Below, one piece after another: positions 35,429 through 44,062 of a stretch of DNA of 64,000 nucleotides. The notes below the pieces were generated by a model. It did no database searches. It had not been told where the DNA came from and saw only the letters and a list, made by a program, of their open reading frames with translations. The stretch lies in NCBI RefSeq assembly GCF_900176415.1, contig NZ_FWXO01000007.1:1-64000 (forward strand). The letters run 5' to 3'. The position numbers and the translations under genes are program-made. Source of the DNA: Cellulophaga tyrosinoxydans. Its GTDB lineage: Bacteria > Bacteroidota > Bacteroidia > Flavobacteriales > Flavobacteriaceae. The stretch's first letter is position 1. Each line of letters begins with the position of its first letter.

Positions 35429-36946
35429 ATGAAAAAAATCCCCTTATTATTGGTATCGGCTTACTTATTTATTTTTACTGGCTGTAAAAAAGACGACCCT
35501 GCGGAACCAGAAATTATTACCCCAGATGTAGTTCTAAATAATGAAGTAAATGAATTTATTTGGAAAGGTATGAATTCTTGGTATTTATGGCAATCTGAAG
35601 TTTCTGTTTTGGCAGATAATAATTTTGCAGATAATAACGAATTCTACACTTATTTAAACGGATTTACTGAATCTCGCACTCTTTTCTCCAATTTGCAGAC
35701 GACTAAAGACCGTTTCAGTGCCATAGTTAGTGATTATGATATTCTATTTAATTCATTTGCAGGTGTTGCAAAAACCTCTGGGGTTGAATATACCCTTGTT
35801 AGACCACCAGAAGGTGGAAATAGAGTTATTGGTGTTGTACGCTATATTATAAATGGTTCAGATGCCTCTTCTAAAGACATTAAAAGAGGAGATATTTTTT
35901 ATGCAGTAAATGGTACTGAACTTTTTGCTGAAACTGACGCAACAGGTTCTATAACAAATAGTAATTTAGATTTACTGAATGCAGATTCATATACACTTAA
36001 TTTGTCCACAATAGAAAATAATGTTACAACACCTAATGGCGTAAATGTTCCATTAACTCAGCAAGAATTAACTGAAAATCCAATTCTTATTTCAAAAGTA
36101 ATTGAGACCAATGGTAAAAAAGTTGGTTACATCATGTATAACAGTTTTACAAGCAATTTTGACAGTCAGTTGAACGATGCGTTTCTTACTTTTAAAAATG
36201 CAAATATTGATGAATTGGTGGTCGACTTAAGATATAACCGTGGTGGATCTGTGCAGTCATCTATACGTTTGGGTAGTATGATTACAGGACAATTCACTGG
36301 TCAGCTTTTTTCAAGAGAAAAATGGAATGATAAATGGCAAGCACTATTTAGTTCAGATAATAATTTTACAAATACTGTTAATAATGCCGTTCTGAATAGT
36401 TTAGGTATGACTCGTGTTTTTATAATCGCAACAGACGATAGTGCTTCTGCTAGTGAATTATTAATTAATAGTTTAAAACCTTATATTGAAGTAGTTCATG
36501 TTGGTGATGTTACCGTTGGTAAAAACGAGTTTTCGGTTACTTTAGTAGACAATCCAGGACAACAAGCAGAGTTAACCAATGGAAGTTTTATAAGTCTGCC
36601 CTATATCGTTTTTAATGATAATTCTATTGCAGATGCAAATAGAAATCATAAATACGCAATGCAACCCCTAGTAGGTACTAATGAAAATGCAGATGGGTTT
36701 TCTGAGTTTACTACTGGTTTAGTACCAGATATAGAAATACCAGAAAGCCTAATTAATTTAGGTGAATTGGGTAATCCAACAGAGCCATTACTTGCAGCAG
36801 CTTTGGACAGAATTAATGGAACAACTGGTAAATCTTATTTGTTAACAACACCTAAAAATCTACAAATAAAAACGATAACAAGCTCCAATAAAATGAAACC
36901 GTTTAGAGATGTTATGTTGCAAGACACTAAAAAAATCTTCAAATAA
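35429..36946 (+). CDS. S41 family peptidase lipoprotein (first of a tandem pair)
   Basis: A 505-residue C-terminal processing protease-like lipoprotein. The signal peptide MKKIPLLLVSAYLFIFTGC ends in a lipobox. A helical N-terminal region (FIWKGMNSWYLWQSEV) is followed by a PDZ-like segment (GVVRYIINGSDASSKDIKRGDIFYAVNG) and the S41 catalytic domain (LVVDLRYNRGGSVQSS). The Ser-Lys dyad is in DDSASASELL and VGKNEF. The start at 35429 is preferred over 35381 because it puts the lipoprotein signal first. The next gene is a clear paralogue. Probably acts at the cell envelope. Confidence 0.9.
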   Translation: MKKIPLLLVSAYLFIFTGCKKDDPAEPEIITPDVVLNNEVNEFIWKGMNSWYLWQSEVSVLADNNFADNNEFYTYLNGFTESRTLFSNLQTTKDRFSAIVSDYDILFNSFAGVAKTSGVEYTLVRPPEGGNRVIGVVRYIINGSDASSKDIKRGDIFYAVNGTELFAETDATGSITNSNLDLLNADSYTLNLSTIENNVTTPNGVNVPLTQQELTENPILISKVIETNGKKVGYIMYNSFTSNFDSQLNDAFLTFKNANIDELVVDLRYNRGGSVQSSIRLGSMITGQFTGQLFSREKWNDKWQALFSSDNNFTNTVNNAVLNSLGMTRVFIIATDDSASASELLINSLKPYIEVVHVGDVTVGKNEFSVTLVDNPGQQAELTNGSFISLPYIVFNDNSIADANRNHKYAMQPLVGTNENADGFSEFTTGLVPDIEIPESLINLGELGNPTEPLLAAALDRINGTTGKSYLLTTPKNLQIKTITSSNKMKPFRDVMLQDTKKIFK

Positions 36947-36964
36947 CTTTTAAGTTTATTTTGA

Positions 36965-37000
36965 AAAAAGCACTAATAAATGAATTTATTAGTGCTTTTA
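36965..37000 (+). terminator. Intrinsic terminator between the two S41 peptidase genes
   Basis: A 16-bp inverted repeat (36965-36980 with 36985-37000) and a 4-nt loop TGAA, followed by AT-rich sequence. It lies 19 bp after the first gene, so the tandem genes are probably separate transcription units. Confidence 0.8.
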
Positions 37001-37055
37001 AAATTTTATACTTTTTAAATTTTTAATTGTAATTTAAGTTCTAATTCTGCAAAAA

Positions 37056-38510
37056 ATGAAAAAATATTTATTTTTAATAGTAACGCTCGTCCTATTTTTA
37101 GGCTCGTGTACAGATAATGATGATGATTTTGTTCCAGTTGTTGAACCAGAAGCAGACATAGTTGTACAAGATTTTATGTGGAAAGCAATGAACTTTTGGT
37201 ATTTCTGGCAAGCGGATGTTCCAAATTTATCTGACACTAAGTTCAGCACGAATCAAGAATACACAGATTTTCTAAAATCGGAAACTGATCCATTTATCTT
37301 TTTTGATAACTTAACCTACAGCGAAGACAGGTTTAGCTGGGCAGTAGAAGACTATAAAACATTAGTAAACTCATTTGCAGGCATTTCTAAAAGTAATGGC
37401 TTAGAATTTGGTTTGGTTAATTCTGCGAGCAGAGGCATTTTTGGGATTGTACGGTATGTAATTCCAAATTCTGACGCAGCCTCTAAAAACATTTCTAGAG
37501 GTGAAGTTTTTAATGGGGTGAATGGAATAACATTAACTCTTGAAAATTATAGCGAACTACTTTTCGGCTCTAATGATACATACACTCTAAATATGGCTGA
37601 TATTACAGCAACCACCATTACGAGAAATGGAAAAGAAGTGAGTTTAACCAAACAGGAAGGTTTAAATGAAAATCCTGTTTTCATAACCAAAACAATAGAA
37701 ACAGGTGGAAAAAAAATTGGTTACTTAATGTATAACCAATTTACAAATGAATATGATGAAGAACTAAATGCAGCGTTTGGGCAACTAAAAGCCGCAGGAG
37801 TAACTGATTTAGTTTTAGATTTTAGATACAATGGTGGTGGTTCTGTAAATTCAGCAAGATTGTTATCTAGTATGATATTTGGTACCACGACTTCCAATCT
37901 ATTTTTACGTCAAATTTGGAACTCGAAATTAAATAGTCAATTATCTTCTGAAGATTATTTTGCTAATACTACTGAAAATGGCACTGCTATTAACACCTTA
38001 AATCTCTCTAAAGTTTATGTTCTTGTTAGTGCAAGCACAGCCTCTGCTAGCGAATTAGTAGTTAACGGATTAAGACCATATATGGATGTTTTCTTAATAG
38101 GAACAACTACAAGAGGAAAAAATGAATTTTCAATCACAATGGTTGACGACCCTAATCGATCAGGAGCTCCATTTATATATACTGAATCTAGAGAAAGTAG
38201 TATAAATTCAGAAAATAATTGGGCTATTCAACCCATTGTTGGACGTAATGAAAATGCTGCAGGTTTTTCTGATTACACAGCGGGTTTCACACCTGATGTA
38301 GAATTACCAGAGGATTTAACAAACTATAGTGTTTTAGGTGATGTAAATGAACCATTATTAGCAAAAGCAATTGAAGAAATTACTGGCGTTTCAGGCAAAA
38401 GAGATTTCACAGTAAATTCTCCAACTATATTAATGACAAGTTCTAAAATGTTTACACCAACAAAAGATAATATGTATTTAGATAAAGAAATTAAACTCAA
38501 TTTCGAATAA
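37056..38510 (+). CDS. S41 family peptidase lipoprotein (second of a tandem pair)
   Basis: A 484-residue paralogue of the preceding gene with the same design: lipobox in LFLGSC near residue 18, FMWKAMNFWYFWQADV, the PDZ-like segment GIVRYVIPNSDAASKNISRGEVFNGVNG, LVLDFRYNGGGSVNSARLL, the catalytic Ser in STASASELVV and Lys in RGKNEF. The two copies are diverged throughout but collinear, indicating an old tandem duplication. Substrate unknown. Ends at a strong terminator. Confidence 0.9.
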   Translation: MKKYLFLIVTLVLFLGSCTDNDDDFVPVVEPEADIVVQDFMWKAMNFWYFWQADVPNLSDTKFSTNQEYTDFLKSETDPFIFFDNLTYSEDRFSWAVEDYKTLVNSFAGISKSNGLEFGLVNSASRGIFGIVRYVIPNSDAASKNISRGEVFNGVNGITLTLENYSELLFGSNDTYTLNMADITATTITRNGKEVSLTKQEGLNENPVFITKTIETGGKKIGYLMYNQFTNEYDEELNAAFGQLKAAGVTDLVLDFRYNGGGSVNSARLLSSMIFGTTTSNLFLRQIWNSKLNSQLSSEDYFANTTENGTAINTLNLSKVYVLVSASTASASELVVNGLRPYMDVFLIGTTTRGKNEFSITMVDDPNRSGAPFIYTESRESSINSENNWAIQPIVGRNENAAGFSDYTAGFTPDVELPEDLTNYSVLGDVNEPLLAKAIEEITGVSGKRDFTVNSPTILMTSSKMFTPTKDNMYLDKEIKLNFE

Positions 38511-38528
38511 AAATGTAAACTATAAAAT

Positions 38529-38557
38529 AAAGGGTCGGCTAATTGCCGACCCTTTTT
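38529..38557. terminator. Bidirectional terminator between the S41 peptidase and the B12 receptor
   Basis: An 11-bp stem AAAGGGTCGGC/GCCGACCCTTT with loop TAATT, followed by T5 on the plus strand. The two flanking genes converge on it, with the receptor stop 9 bp to the right. Confidence 0.9.
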
Positions 38558-38565
38558 GGTTTATG

Positions 38566-40428
38566 CTATAAGCTTAAATTTAAACCTATTCTAACATTTC
38601 GACCACGAGTCGTAAACCCAACGACTTCGGTATACGTTTCATTTAACAAATTATCTACATTCAAAAATACCTTTAGCCTTTCTGACAGTATTTGATGACT
38701 CAAATAAATATTTACTAAAGAAAAAGCCTCTAATGGCACCTCTGAAAATGTATTAAAATCAGTATCTAAACGCTCTCCAACATAAGAGTAATTAACTGAT
38801 GAAAAAGTTTTGTCTGAAATTTTATATGCTAGTGAAGTGTTTATTTTATGCTTGGGAATTCTAATCGCATTATCTCCTTTACGTTCTGTAAACGTATAGT
38901 TTGCGCTCCAATTAAAATCCGTAGCCATTTGCCAATCTAATTCTATTTCTAATCCTTGCGCATCAATAAAACCTTCGCCATTTTCATACCCGTTAGCCCC
39001 ATAAACAATAGGATTTTCTTCGTTTCTGTTAAAATACAAGGTACTTAATCTTAAAGTATTGGTTGCAAATTCTAATCCTCCTTCTATAGTTCTGTTCTCT
39101 TCTGGCTGTAGTTCTGGATTAGCACCAAAAAATCCAAATAACTGCGTGAGTGCAGGGGTTATATACGACGTAGCATAAGAACTCAATACTTTTACATAAC
39201 CAGCATCTAATTTATACACGTAAGACGGGTTTATATTGTAGACTACTTTTGAACCGTATTCAGAATTCGTATTTAAACGCGCTCCAACATTAAGATTTAC
39301 ACCTATTGGCGACACATATACAAGATTGGCGTATGGATCTGTAATGGTTATTTTCTTAAGTTCTGTAAATTCAGATTCATCTTGAATATAATTAACACCC
39401 AATATGGTGAACAATTCAGCATTGAAGGCGTACTTATTAAAAACATCAATAGTAAAATTATTTCCAACAAAATTAGACGGGAATGCACTAATATTTTCAG
39501 AATCATACTGAGCAAATGCTGCATTAATATTAAGCGATCCTTTAGGATTATAGGCAATTTTAGAGGATAATCCTACTCTTTCTTGTTGGCTTAAAAATTG
39601 ATAAGGTGCATCAAACAATCCATAAGATTCGTCGTAATCTGTTCTAAGTTTTGTTTGATTCCCATAAATTTGTACGGTAAATTTTTCAGAAAAATTATAC
39701 CCTATTTTTATATCCGTGCTGTACTCAGAAAATGGATCTTTTTCATTCTCCGTGGTTACAATATCCGATAATCCATTTGAATATCTATTGGAAAATCCAA
39801 CTTGATAATTAAATTTAGACAAGGTACCAGATACCAAAGCGGTATTAGAGAATTCAGAAGCATTATAGTCTTGCTTTTCTGCTGTTTGTTGGGTTCCTAC
39901 ACTCGATTGAAAATTACCTGCTATAGCCTGTTTTGATGCTTTTATAGTGGTAATATTAATTACTGCTGTTGCCGCATTAGTGCCATAAAGTGTACTTGCA
40001 GCACCTTTAATAATCTCGATAGATTCAATATTCGCCGCATTTAATAATCTTAAATCGTACTCTGATGATGATGACGAAGGGTCCGACACACGCACACCAT
40101 CGATAATAATTAACACCTGCTTTCCTCGGCCACCACGAGCATAAACTCCTAGAACGGCCCCTTCTCTACCTCTACTTCCTGTAATTTCTAAACCGCTTTT
40201 GGTGGTAATAATTTCGGCAACCGTTTTACCTTGGTTCCTTTGCATTTCTTCAGCAGTAATTTTAATTACTGTTTTACCAGAATTTTCACGTTTTAATTCA
40301 AAACGGGAGTCAGTAACCACTACTTCATTTAATTTTTGAAGTACCATTGAATCTTTTTGCTGCTCTTGCGCAGCAATACTTGTACATGCTAAAGTAATAG
40401 CACATAAACTTAAAAATTGTTTGTTCAT
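38566..40428 (-). CDS. btuB: BtuB-like TonB-dependent vitamin B12 receptor
   Basis: A 620-residue outer-membrane receptor, about BtuB size. A signal peptide (MNKQFLSLCAITLACTSIAAQ) is followed by a TonB box region (KLNEVVVTDSRF near residues 32-43), a plug with KTVAEIITTKSGLEITGSRG, YARGGRGKQVLIIIDGVRV and IESIEIIKGAASTLYGTNA, and a 22-strand barrel ending in the aromatic terminus IGLNLSL. The assignment to cobalamin rests on size, plug sequence, the cobalamin riboswitch directly upstream (40512-40727) and the divergent btuFCD-like ABC transporter genes. Confidence 0.92.
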   Translation of the reverse strand: MNKQFLSLCAITLACTSIAAQEQQKDSMVLQKLNEVVVTDSRFELKRENSGKTVIKITAEEMQRNQGKTVAEIITTKSGLEITGSRGREGAVLGVYARGGRGKQVLIIIDGVRVSDPSSSSSEYDLRLLNAANIESIEIIKGAASTLYGTNAATAVINITTIKASKQAIAGNFQSSVGTQQTAEKQDYNASEFSNTALVSGTLSKFNYQVGFSNRYSNGLSDIVTTENEKDPFSEYSTDIKIGYNFSEKFTVQIYGNQTKLRTDYDESYGLFDAPYQFLSQQERVGLSSKIAYNPKGSLNINAAFAQYDSENISAFPSNFVGNNFTIDVFNKYAFNAELFTILGVNYIQDESEFTELKKITITDPYANLVYVSPIGVNLNVGARLNTNSEYGSKVVYNINPSYVYKLDAGYVKVLSSYATSYITPALTQLFGFFGANPELQPEENRTIEGGLEFATNTLRLSTLYFNRNEENPIVYGANGYENGEGFIDAQGLEIELDWQMATDFNWSANYTFTERKGDNAIRIPKHKINTSLAYKISDKTFSSVNYSYVGERLDTDFNTFSEVPLEAFSLVNIYLSHQILSERLKVFLNVDNLLNETYTEVVGFTTRGRNVRIGLNLSL

Positions 40429-40446
40429 TTCGATTTTTCGAATAAA

Positions 40447-40490
40447 CGGGAGAATAGTATGTCTGTACCCATACGTAAACTTTTATCCCG
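40447..40490 (-). promoter_or_regulatory. Candidate expression-platform hairpin of the cobalamin riboswitch
   Basis: Between the aptamer and the btuB start lie nested complementary segments: outer CGGGA (40447-40451) with TCCCG (40486-40490), inner GTATG (40457-40461) with CATAC (40470-40474). The hairpin lies 19 bp upstream of the ATG and could control translation start or act as a terminator arm. No U run follows, so translational control is more likely. Which conformations exclude each other was not worked out. Confidence 0.4.
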
Positions 40491-40511
40491 AAAGTTTAAC
40501 ATTATTTTTTT

Positions 40512-40727
40512 GAATTTGGCAGGTCTCCTGACTTGTGTACTATCATTCACCTTCCCAAGTTAAACTCAGTGGTATTTTGAAGAAATGATAACCGCCTACT
40601 ACGAACTGATTTTAAAACATCAGTGCCGATTTGGCTAAACTTACAGTTGCGGGAACAGCTCTAGATTTGCACTAGATTCCCTTTTAATCAACTTAATTTA
40701 CTGATAAACTAAGTCGAACCTAAATTC
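40512..40727 (-). ncRNA. Cobalamin (B12) riboswitch aptamer
   Basis: Read on the minus strand this shows the conserved cobalamin aptamer: the core GCAACTGTAA within 40641-40654, CCACTG at 40572-40567, a GGGAAG segment near 40550-40556, and the 3' B12-box region GTCAGGAGACCTGCC at 40532-40518. Helix P1 is visible as GAATTT (40727-40722) pairing with AAATTC (40517-40512). AdoCbl binding usually turns off the downstream gene, here btuB, 83 nt away. The promoter placed at 40732-40761 begins transcription right at P1. Confidence 0.93.
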
Positions 40728-40731
40728 CGGG

Positions 40732-40761
40732 CGAAGGTATTATTTATGCATAAAAAAGCAA
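40732..40761 (-). promoter_or_regulatory. Promoter of the cobalamin riboswitch-btuB transcript
   Basis: Minus-strand TTG (40761-40759) is followed by 19 nt and TACCTTCG (40739-40732), one base off TAnnTTTG. The expected start is at or just before the P1 strand of the riboswitch. It lies 8 bp beyond the stop codon of the 35-residue ORF. Confidence 0.65.
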
Positions 40762-40769
40762 TATAGAAT

Positions 40770-40877
40770 TCACTTTTTTTTATTCAATTTAATTAGCAAC
40801 CAAATCACACCAACTATAAAATGGAGCGCTATTACCGCTGCTATGATGTAAATAACTACATTTGAACTGCTTCGCAT
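40770..40877 (-). CDS. Small membrane protein of 35 residues, hypothetical
   Basis: An ATG-to-stop frame encoding 35 residues: a polar N terminus (MRSSSNVV), one continuous hydrophobic segment (IYIIAAVIALHFIVGVIWLLI, residues 9-29) and a basic tail (KLNKKK). This is the exact layout of a small single-pass membrane protein with a positive-inside cytosolic C terminus. It sits between the btuF start and the riboswitch promoter, oriented toward btuB. I believe similar short ORFs occur beside B12 genes in relatives, but cannot check; function unknown. Composition alone could produce such an ORF, hence moderate confidence. Confidence 0.55.
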   Translation of the reverse strand: MRSSSNVVIYIIAAVIALHFIVGVIWLLIKLNKKK

Positions 40878-40980
40878 ACTAAAACTTTTAGCAAAAATAG
40901 TTCGCTAAACTGATTAAAAATGTGACTTTTGTTACCTTGCACTTAAATTTCTTATAAAATCTACATATATTTTAATTCCT

Positions 40981-42135
40981 ATGAAATATTGCCTACTTCT
41001 AGCCTTCTTGTTTCAATTTTTATCTTGTAAAGAAGCACCAAAAGGTTTGGAAGAATCTTCTACAGCAAATAAAATAAAGAGTGAAGTAGCCATAAAATAT
41101 GCCAAAGGATTTACTATAGAAAAATTAGATTCTGGCATTACTCTTATTAAAATTTCCTCGCCATGGCCCAATGCTGAAACGTCATTCACATATGCGCTTG
41201 TCCCTAAGGAAAAAGCAGCTTTTATTACATTAAACAAAGATGAATATGATGCTATAATTACTGTGCCTGTAGAAAATATAGTAGTCACCTCAACTACGCA
41301 TATTCCCGCCTTAGAAGCATTAGAAGTTGAGAACAGTTTAATTGGTTTTCCAGACACCAAATATATTTCGTCCGAAAAAACACGTGCCTTAATTACAAAT
41401 GGCCATGTTAAAGAATTAGGAAACAATGAATCTATTAATACAGAATTGCTTTTAACGCTAAAACCAGATCTTGTTATTGGGTTTAGTATTGATAGCCAAA
41501 ACAAAACATACAATACCATACAACGCGCCAATATCCCTGTTGTTTACAATGGAGATTGGACCGAGGAAACTCCTTTAGGTAAAGCAGAATGGATTAAATT
41601 TTTTGGCCCCTTTTTTGGACTTGAAAAAAAAGCGGATGTTATTTTTAAATCGATTGAAACCTCCTATAATTCAGCCAAATCATTGGCGCAAAAAGCCACA
41701 AGCACACCCACGGTTTTGAGCGGGGCAATTTATAAAGATGTATGGTATGTACCAGGAGGGAAAAGCTGGGCTGCACAATTTATTTCTGATGCTAAAGCAC
41801 ATTATATTTATAAAGACACCAAGGAAACAGGAAGTTTGTCATTAAGTTGGGAAAATGTTTTGGAAAAAGGTAAAAATGCTGATTTTTGGATAGCTCCAGA
41901 TGCCTTTACATCTTACTCAAAAATGCAAGAAAGCTCAGCACATTACCAACAATTTGATGCTTTTAATAGAAAAAATATTTATTCATTTGCAGCCACTACT
42001 GGTGCTACTGGAGGTTTATTATATTATGAATTGGCTCCAAGTAGGCCAGATTTAGTTTTAAAAGATTTAATTCATATTTTTCATCCAGAAATACTGCCGG
42101 ATTATGAACCTTTCTTCTTTAAACCTTTAAAATAA
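40981..42135 (+). CDS. btuF: Cobalamin ABC transporter substrate-binding lipoprotein
   Basis: A 384-residue class III periplasmic binding protein. The signal peptide ends in a lipobox (FQFLSC, Cys16), so it is anchored to the membrane. The BtuF/FhuD-like fold shows VPVENIVVTSTTHIPALEALEVENSLIGFPDTKYISS, LLLTLKPDLVIGFS near residues 160-173 and a long backbone helix (FGPFFGLEKKADVIFKSIETSYNSAK). Function as a B12 binder is inferred from the neighbouring btuC, btuD-like gene and the riboswitch-controlled btuB; a siderophore-binding role is the main alternative. Confidence 0.88.
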   Translation: MKYCLLLAFLFQFLSCKEAPKGLEESSTANKIKSEVAIKYAKGFTIEKLDSGITLIKISSPWPNAETSFTYALVPKEKAAFITLNKDEYDAIITVPVENIVVTSTTHIPALEALEVENSLIGFPDTKYISSEKTRALITNGHVKELGNNESINTELLLTLKPDLVIGFSIDSQNKTYNTIQRANIPVVYNGDWTEETPLGKAEWIKFFGPFFGLEKKADVIFKSIETSYNSAKSLAQKATSTPTVLSGAIYKDVWYVPGGKSWAAQFISDAKAHYIYKDTKETGSLSLSWENVLEKGKNADFWIAPDAFTSYSKMQESSAHYQQFDAFNRKNIYSFAATTGATGGLLYYELAPSRPDLVLKDLIHIFHPEILPDYEPFFFKPLK

Positions 42136-42136
42136 A

Positions 42137-43168
42137 GTGCATCAAACTAAAACATACAGCTATTATTTTATAGTGCTTTTTATAGCGCTTGTGATACTTA
42201 TGTTGGTGAATATTTCATTTGGTTCGGTTACTATTCCTTTTAAAAATACCTTAGCTGTTCTATTCACTAATGAAACTACAAACCAATCTTGGCATTATAT
42301 TATTTGGGATTACAGAGTACCTAAGGCAATTACAGCAGTTTTAGTCGGTTCTGGATTGTCATTATGTGGCTTATTAATGCAGACCTTATTCAGAAATCCT
42401 TTGGCTGGTCCGTTTGTTTTAGGCATAAGTTCGGGAGCTAGCTTAGGTGCAGCTATACTAATCATGGGAGCTTCAGCATTCTCTAGTGTATTTTCCTTTT
42501 CAATTTTTAATGATACGACCTTAGCAATAGCTTCTAGCCTTGGTAGTTTTTTAGTGCTACTTGCGGTGCTTTCGGTTGCGTTAAAGATAAAAGACACCAT
42601 GTCGCTTTTAATTATTGGCTTAATGTTTGGAAGTATCACAGGCGCCATAGTAAGTGTGCTTTCTTATTTTACGTCATCGGAAAATCTAAAACAATTCATC
42701 TACTGGTCGCTTGGTAGTTTAGGTGATTTATCGTGGTTACAACTGTTGTTATTAGGCAGTATTATCAGTATTGGAATTTTATTGAGTGTACTTTCTATCA
42801 AACCATTAAATGCCTTATTATTGGGTGAAAACTATGCCCAAAGTCTCGGAATAGCGCTAAAAAAATCGCGATTGCTTATCATTATTGCTACGGGTCTATT
42901 GGCCGGTTCCATAACAGCTTTTGCAGGACCAATTGCCTTTATAGGTTTGGCAGTTCCACATTTAACCCGACAAATATTTAATACCACAGAACATAAAATT
43001 TTAGTCCCAGCTGTTTTGCTTTACGGTGCAATTATTATGCTTGTTTGCGATAGTATTGCCCAATTACCAGGTTCCGCTAGTGTTTTGCCCATAAATGCCA
43101 TTACAAGTATTGTAGGAGCGCCTGTGGTAATTTGGTTGCTTGTTAGAAAACGAAAAATGGTGTTTTAA
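42137..43168 (+). CDS. btuC: Cobalamin ABC transporter permease (FecCD/BtuC family), GTG start
   Basis: A 343-residue polytopic permease with about ten hydrophobic helices. Family motifs are WDYRVPKAITAVLVGSGLSLCGLLMQTLFRNPLAGPFVLGISSGASLGA near residues 55-105 and GLLAGSITAFAGPIAFIGLAVPHLTR, the coupling-helix region for the ATPase, near 253-280. Length is normal. It begins with GTG one base after the btuF stop, so translation is coupled. Its stop TAA overlaps the start of the following ATPase frame. Confidence 0.93.
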   Translation: MHQTKTYSYYFIVLFIALVILMLVNISFGSVTIPFKNTLAVLFTNETTNQSWHYIIWDYRVPKAITAVLVGSGLSLCGLLMQTLFRNPLAGPFVLGISSGASLGAAILIMGASAFSSVFSFSIFNDTTLAIASSLGSFLVLLAVLSVALKIKDTMSLLIIGLMFGSITGAIVSVLSYFTSSENLKQFIYWSLGSLGDLSWLQLLLLGSIISIGILLSVLSIKPLNALLLGENYAQSLGIALKKSRLLIIIATGLLAGSITAFAGPIAFIGLAVPHLTRQIFNTTEHKILVPAVLLYGAIIMLVCDSIAQLPGSASVLPINAITSIVGAPVVIWLLVRKRKMVF

Positions 43169-43971
43169 TATTTAAAACTATCGAAACGAAAGATCAAAAT
43201 ATCATCCTAAAAACAGATAACCTGAGTATTGGTTATAAAAGCAAAAAACAGGAAACTGTAATTGCTAAGGCTATTTCATTTTCTATTAAGCAAGGAGAGC
43301 TTGTGGCTATAGTTGGTGTAAACGGTATAGGCAAATCTACCTTATTGCGTACGTTAGGTAACCTACAACAAAAAATTGATGGCGTTGTTACGCTCGAAAA
43401 CAAAAAACTTTCAGAATATTCCCCTACAAAACTTGCAACCAAAATTAGTTTGGTTTTAACAGAACCCATCGCATCAAAAAACCTTACTGTTCTCGAACTT
43501 ATTGCTTTAGGCAGACAGCCGTATACCAATTGGTTAGGCACCTTAACCGAAGAAGATAAAATTAAAACAAAAGAAGCCATTACGTGGGTTGAAATTGAAG
43601 ACCTACAACATAAAAAGTGTTTTGAATTAAGTGATGGTCAATTACAAAGAGTTATGATCGCTAGAGCTTTAGCCCAAGACACCCCTTTTATTTTAATGGA
43701 TGAACCAACTTCGCATTTAGATTTGTATCATAAGGTGCAAATATTAAAATTGTTGCAAAGCATTGCACATAAAGCGAAAAAAACTATTCTATTTACCACC
43801 CACGAAATAGAAGTCGCAATCCAAATATGCGATAAAATGTTAATTCTTGGTAAAAATCAAAGTTATTTTGGAACACCATGTGAACTTATACAAGCGCATC
43901 ATTTTGAAAAATTGTTTCCAACAGATATGATTCAGTTCGATGCAAATACGGGGAGTTTTAAAATTAAATAA
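43168..43971 (+). CDS. btuD: Cobalamin ABC transporter ATP-binding protein, non-standard start
   Basis: An ABC ATPase with Walker A GVNGIGKS, the Q-loop region VLTEP, signature LSDGQLQRVMIARALAQD, Walker B FILMDEPTSHLD and the switch His in LFTTHE. The open frame begins after a stop at 43144-43146 and codes for IFKTIETKDQNIILKTDNLSIGYKSK and the first strands before Walker A. No ATG, GTG or TTG exists in it before the GTG at 43303, which lies only about 4 residues from Walker A and would delete the fold core. The natural site is ATA at 43168-43170, overlapping the btuC stop as TAATA; a normal overlap would read TAATG. Best call: 267 residues, start by a rare codon or a mutated start. Confidence 0.8.
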   Translation: MFKTIETKDQNIILKTDNLSIGYKSKKQETVIAKAISFSIKQGELVAIVGVNGIGKSTLLRTLGNLQQKIDGVVTLENKKLSEYSPTKLATKISLVLTEPIASKNLTVLELIALGRQPYTNWLGTLTEEDKIKTKEAITWVEIEDLQHKKCFELSDGQLQRVMIARALAQDTPFILMDEPTSHLDLYHKVQILKLLQSIAHKAKKTILFTTHEIEVAIQICDKMLILGKNQSYFGTPCELIQAHHFEKLFPTDMIQFDANTGSFKIK

Positions 43972-44062
43972 TTCACATCTGTTGTTAATAGGTTTTTATA
44001 TTTATTCTATTTCTTTTAATAGTCAATCTAGTATCTTTACTTTTAGTTATTATGGCACTACT

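Noticed and set aside
41013-41531. 172-codon antisense ORF inside btuF
   Set aside because: It shadows a well-supported btuF gene; composition shows no signal peptide or domain.
43303-43971. GTG at 43303 as the start of the btuD-like ATPase
   Set aside because: It lies only about four residues before Walker A, so the product would lack the first strands and A-loop of the ATPase fold. The upstream frame codes clearly for that missing part.
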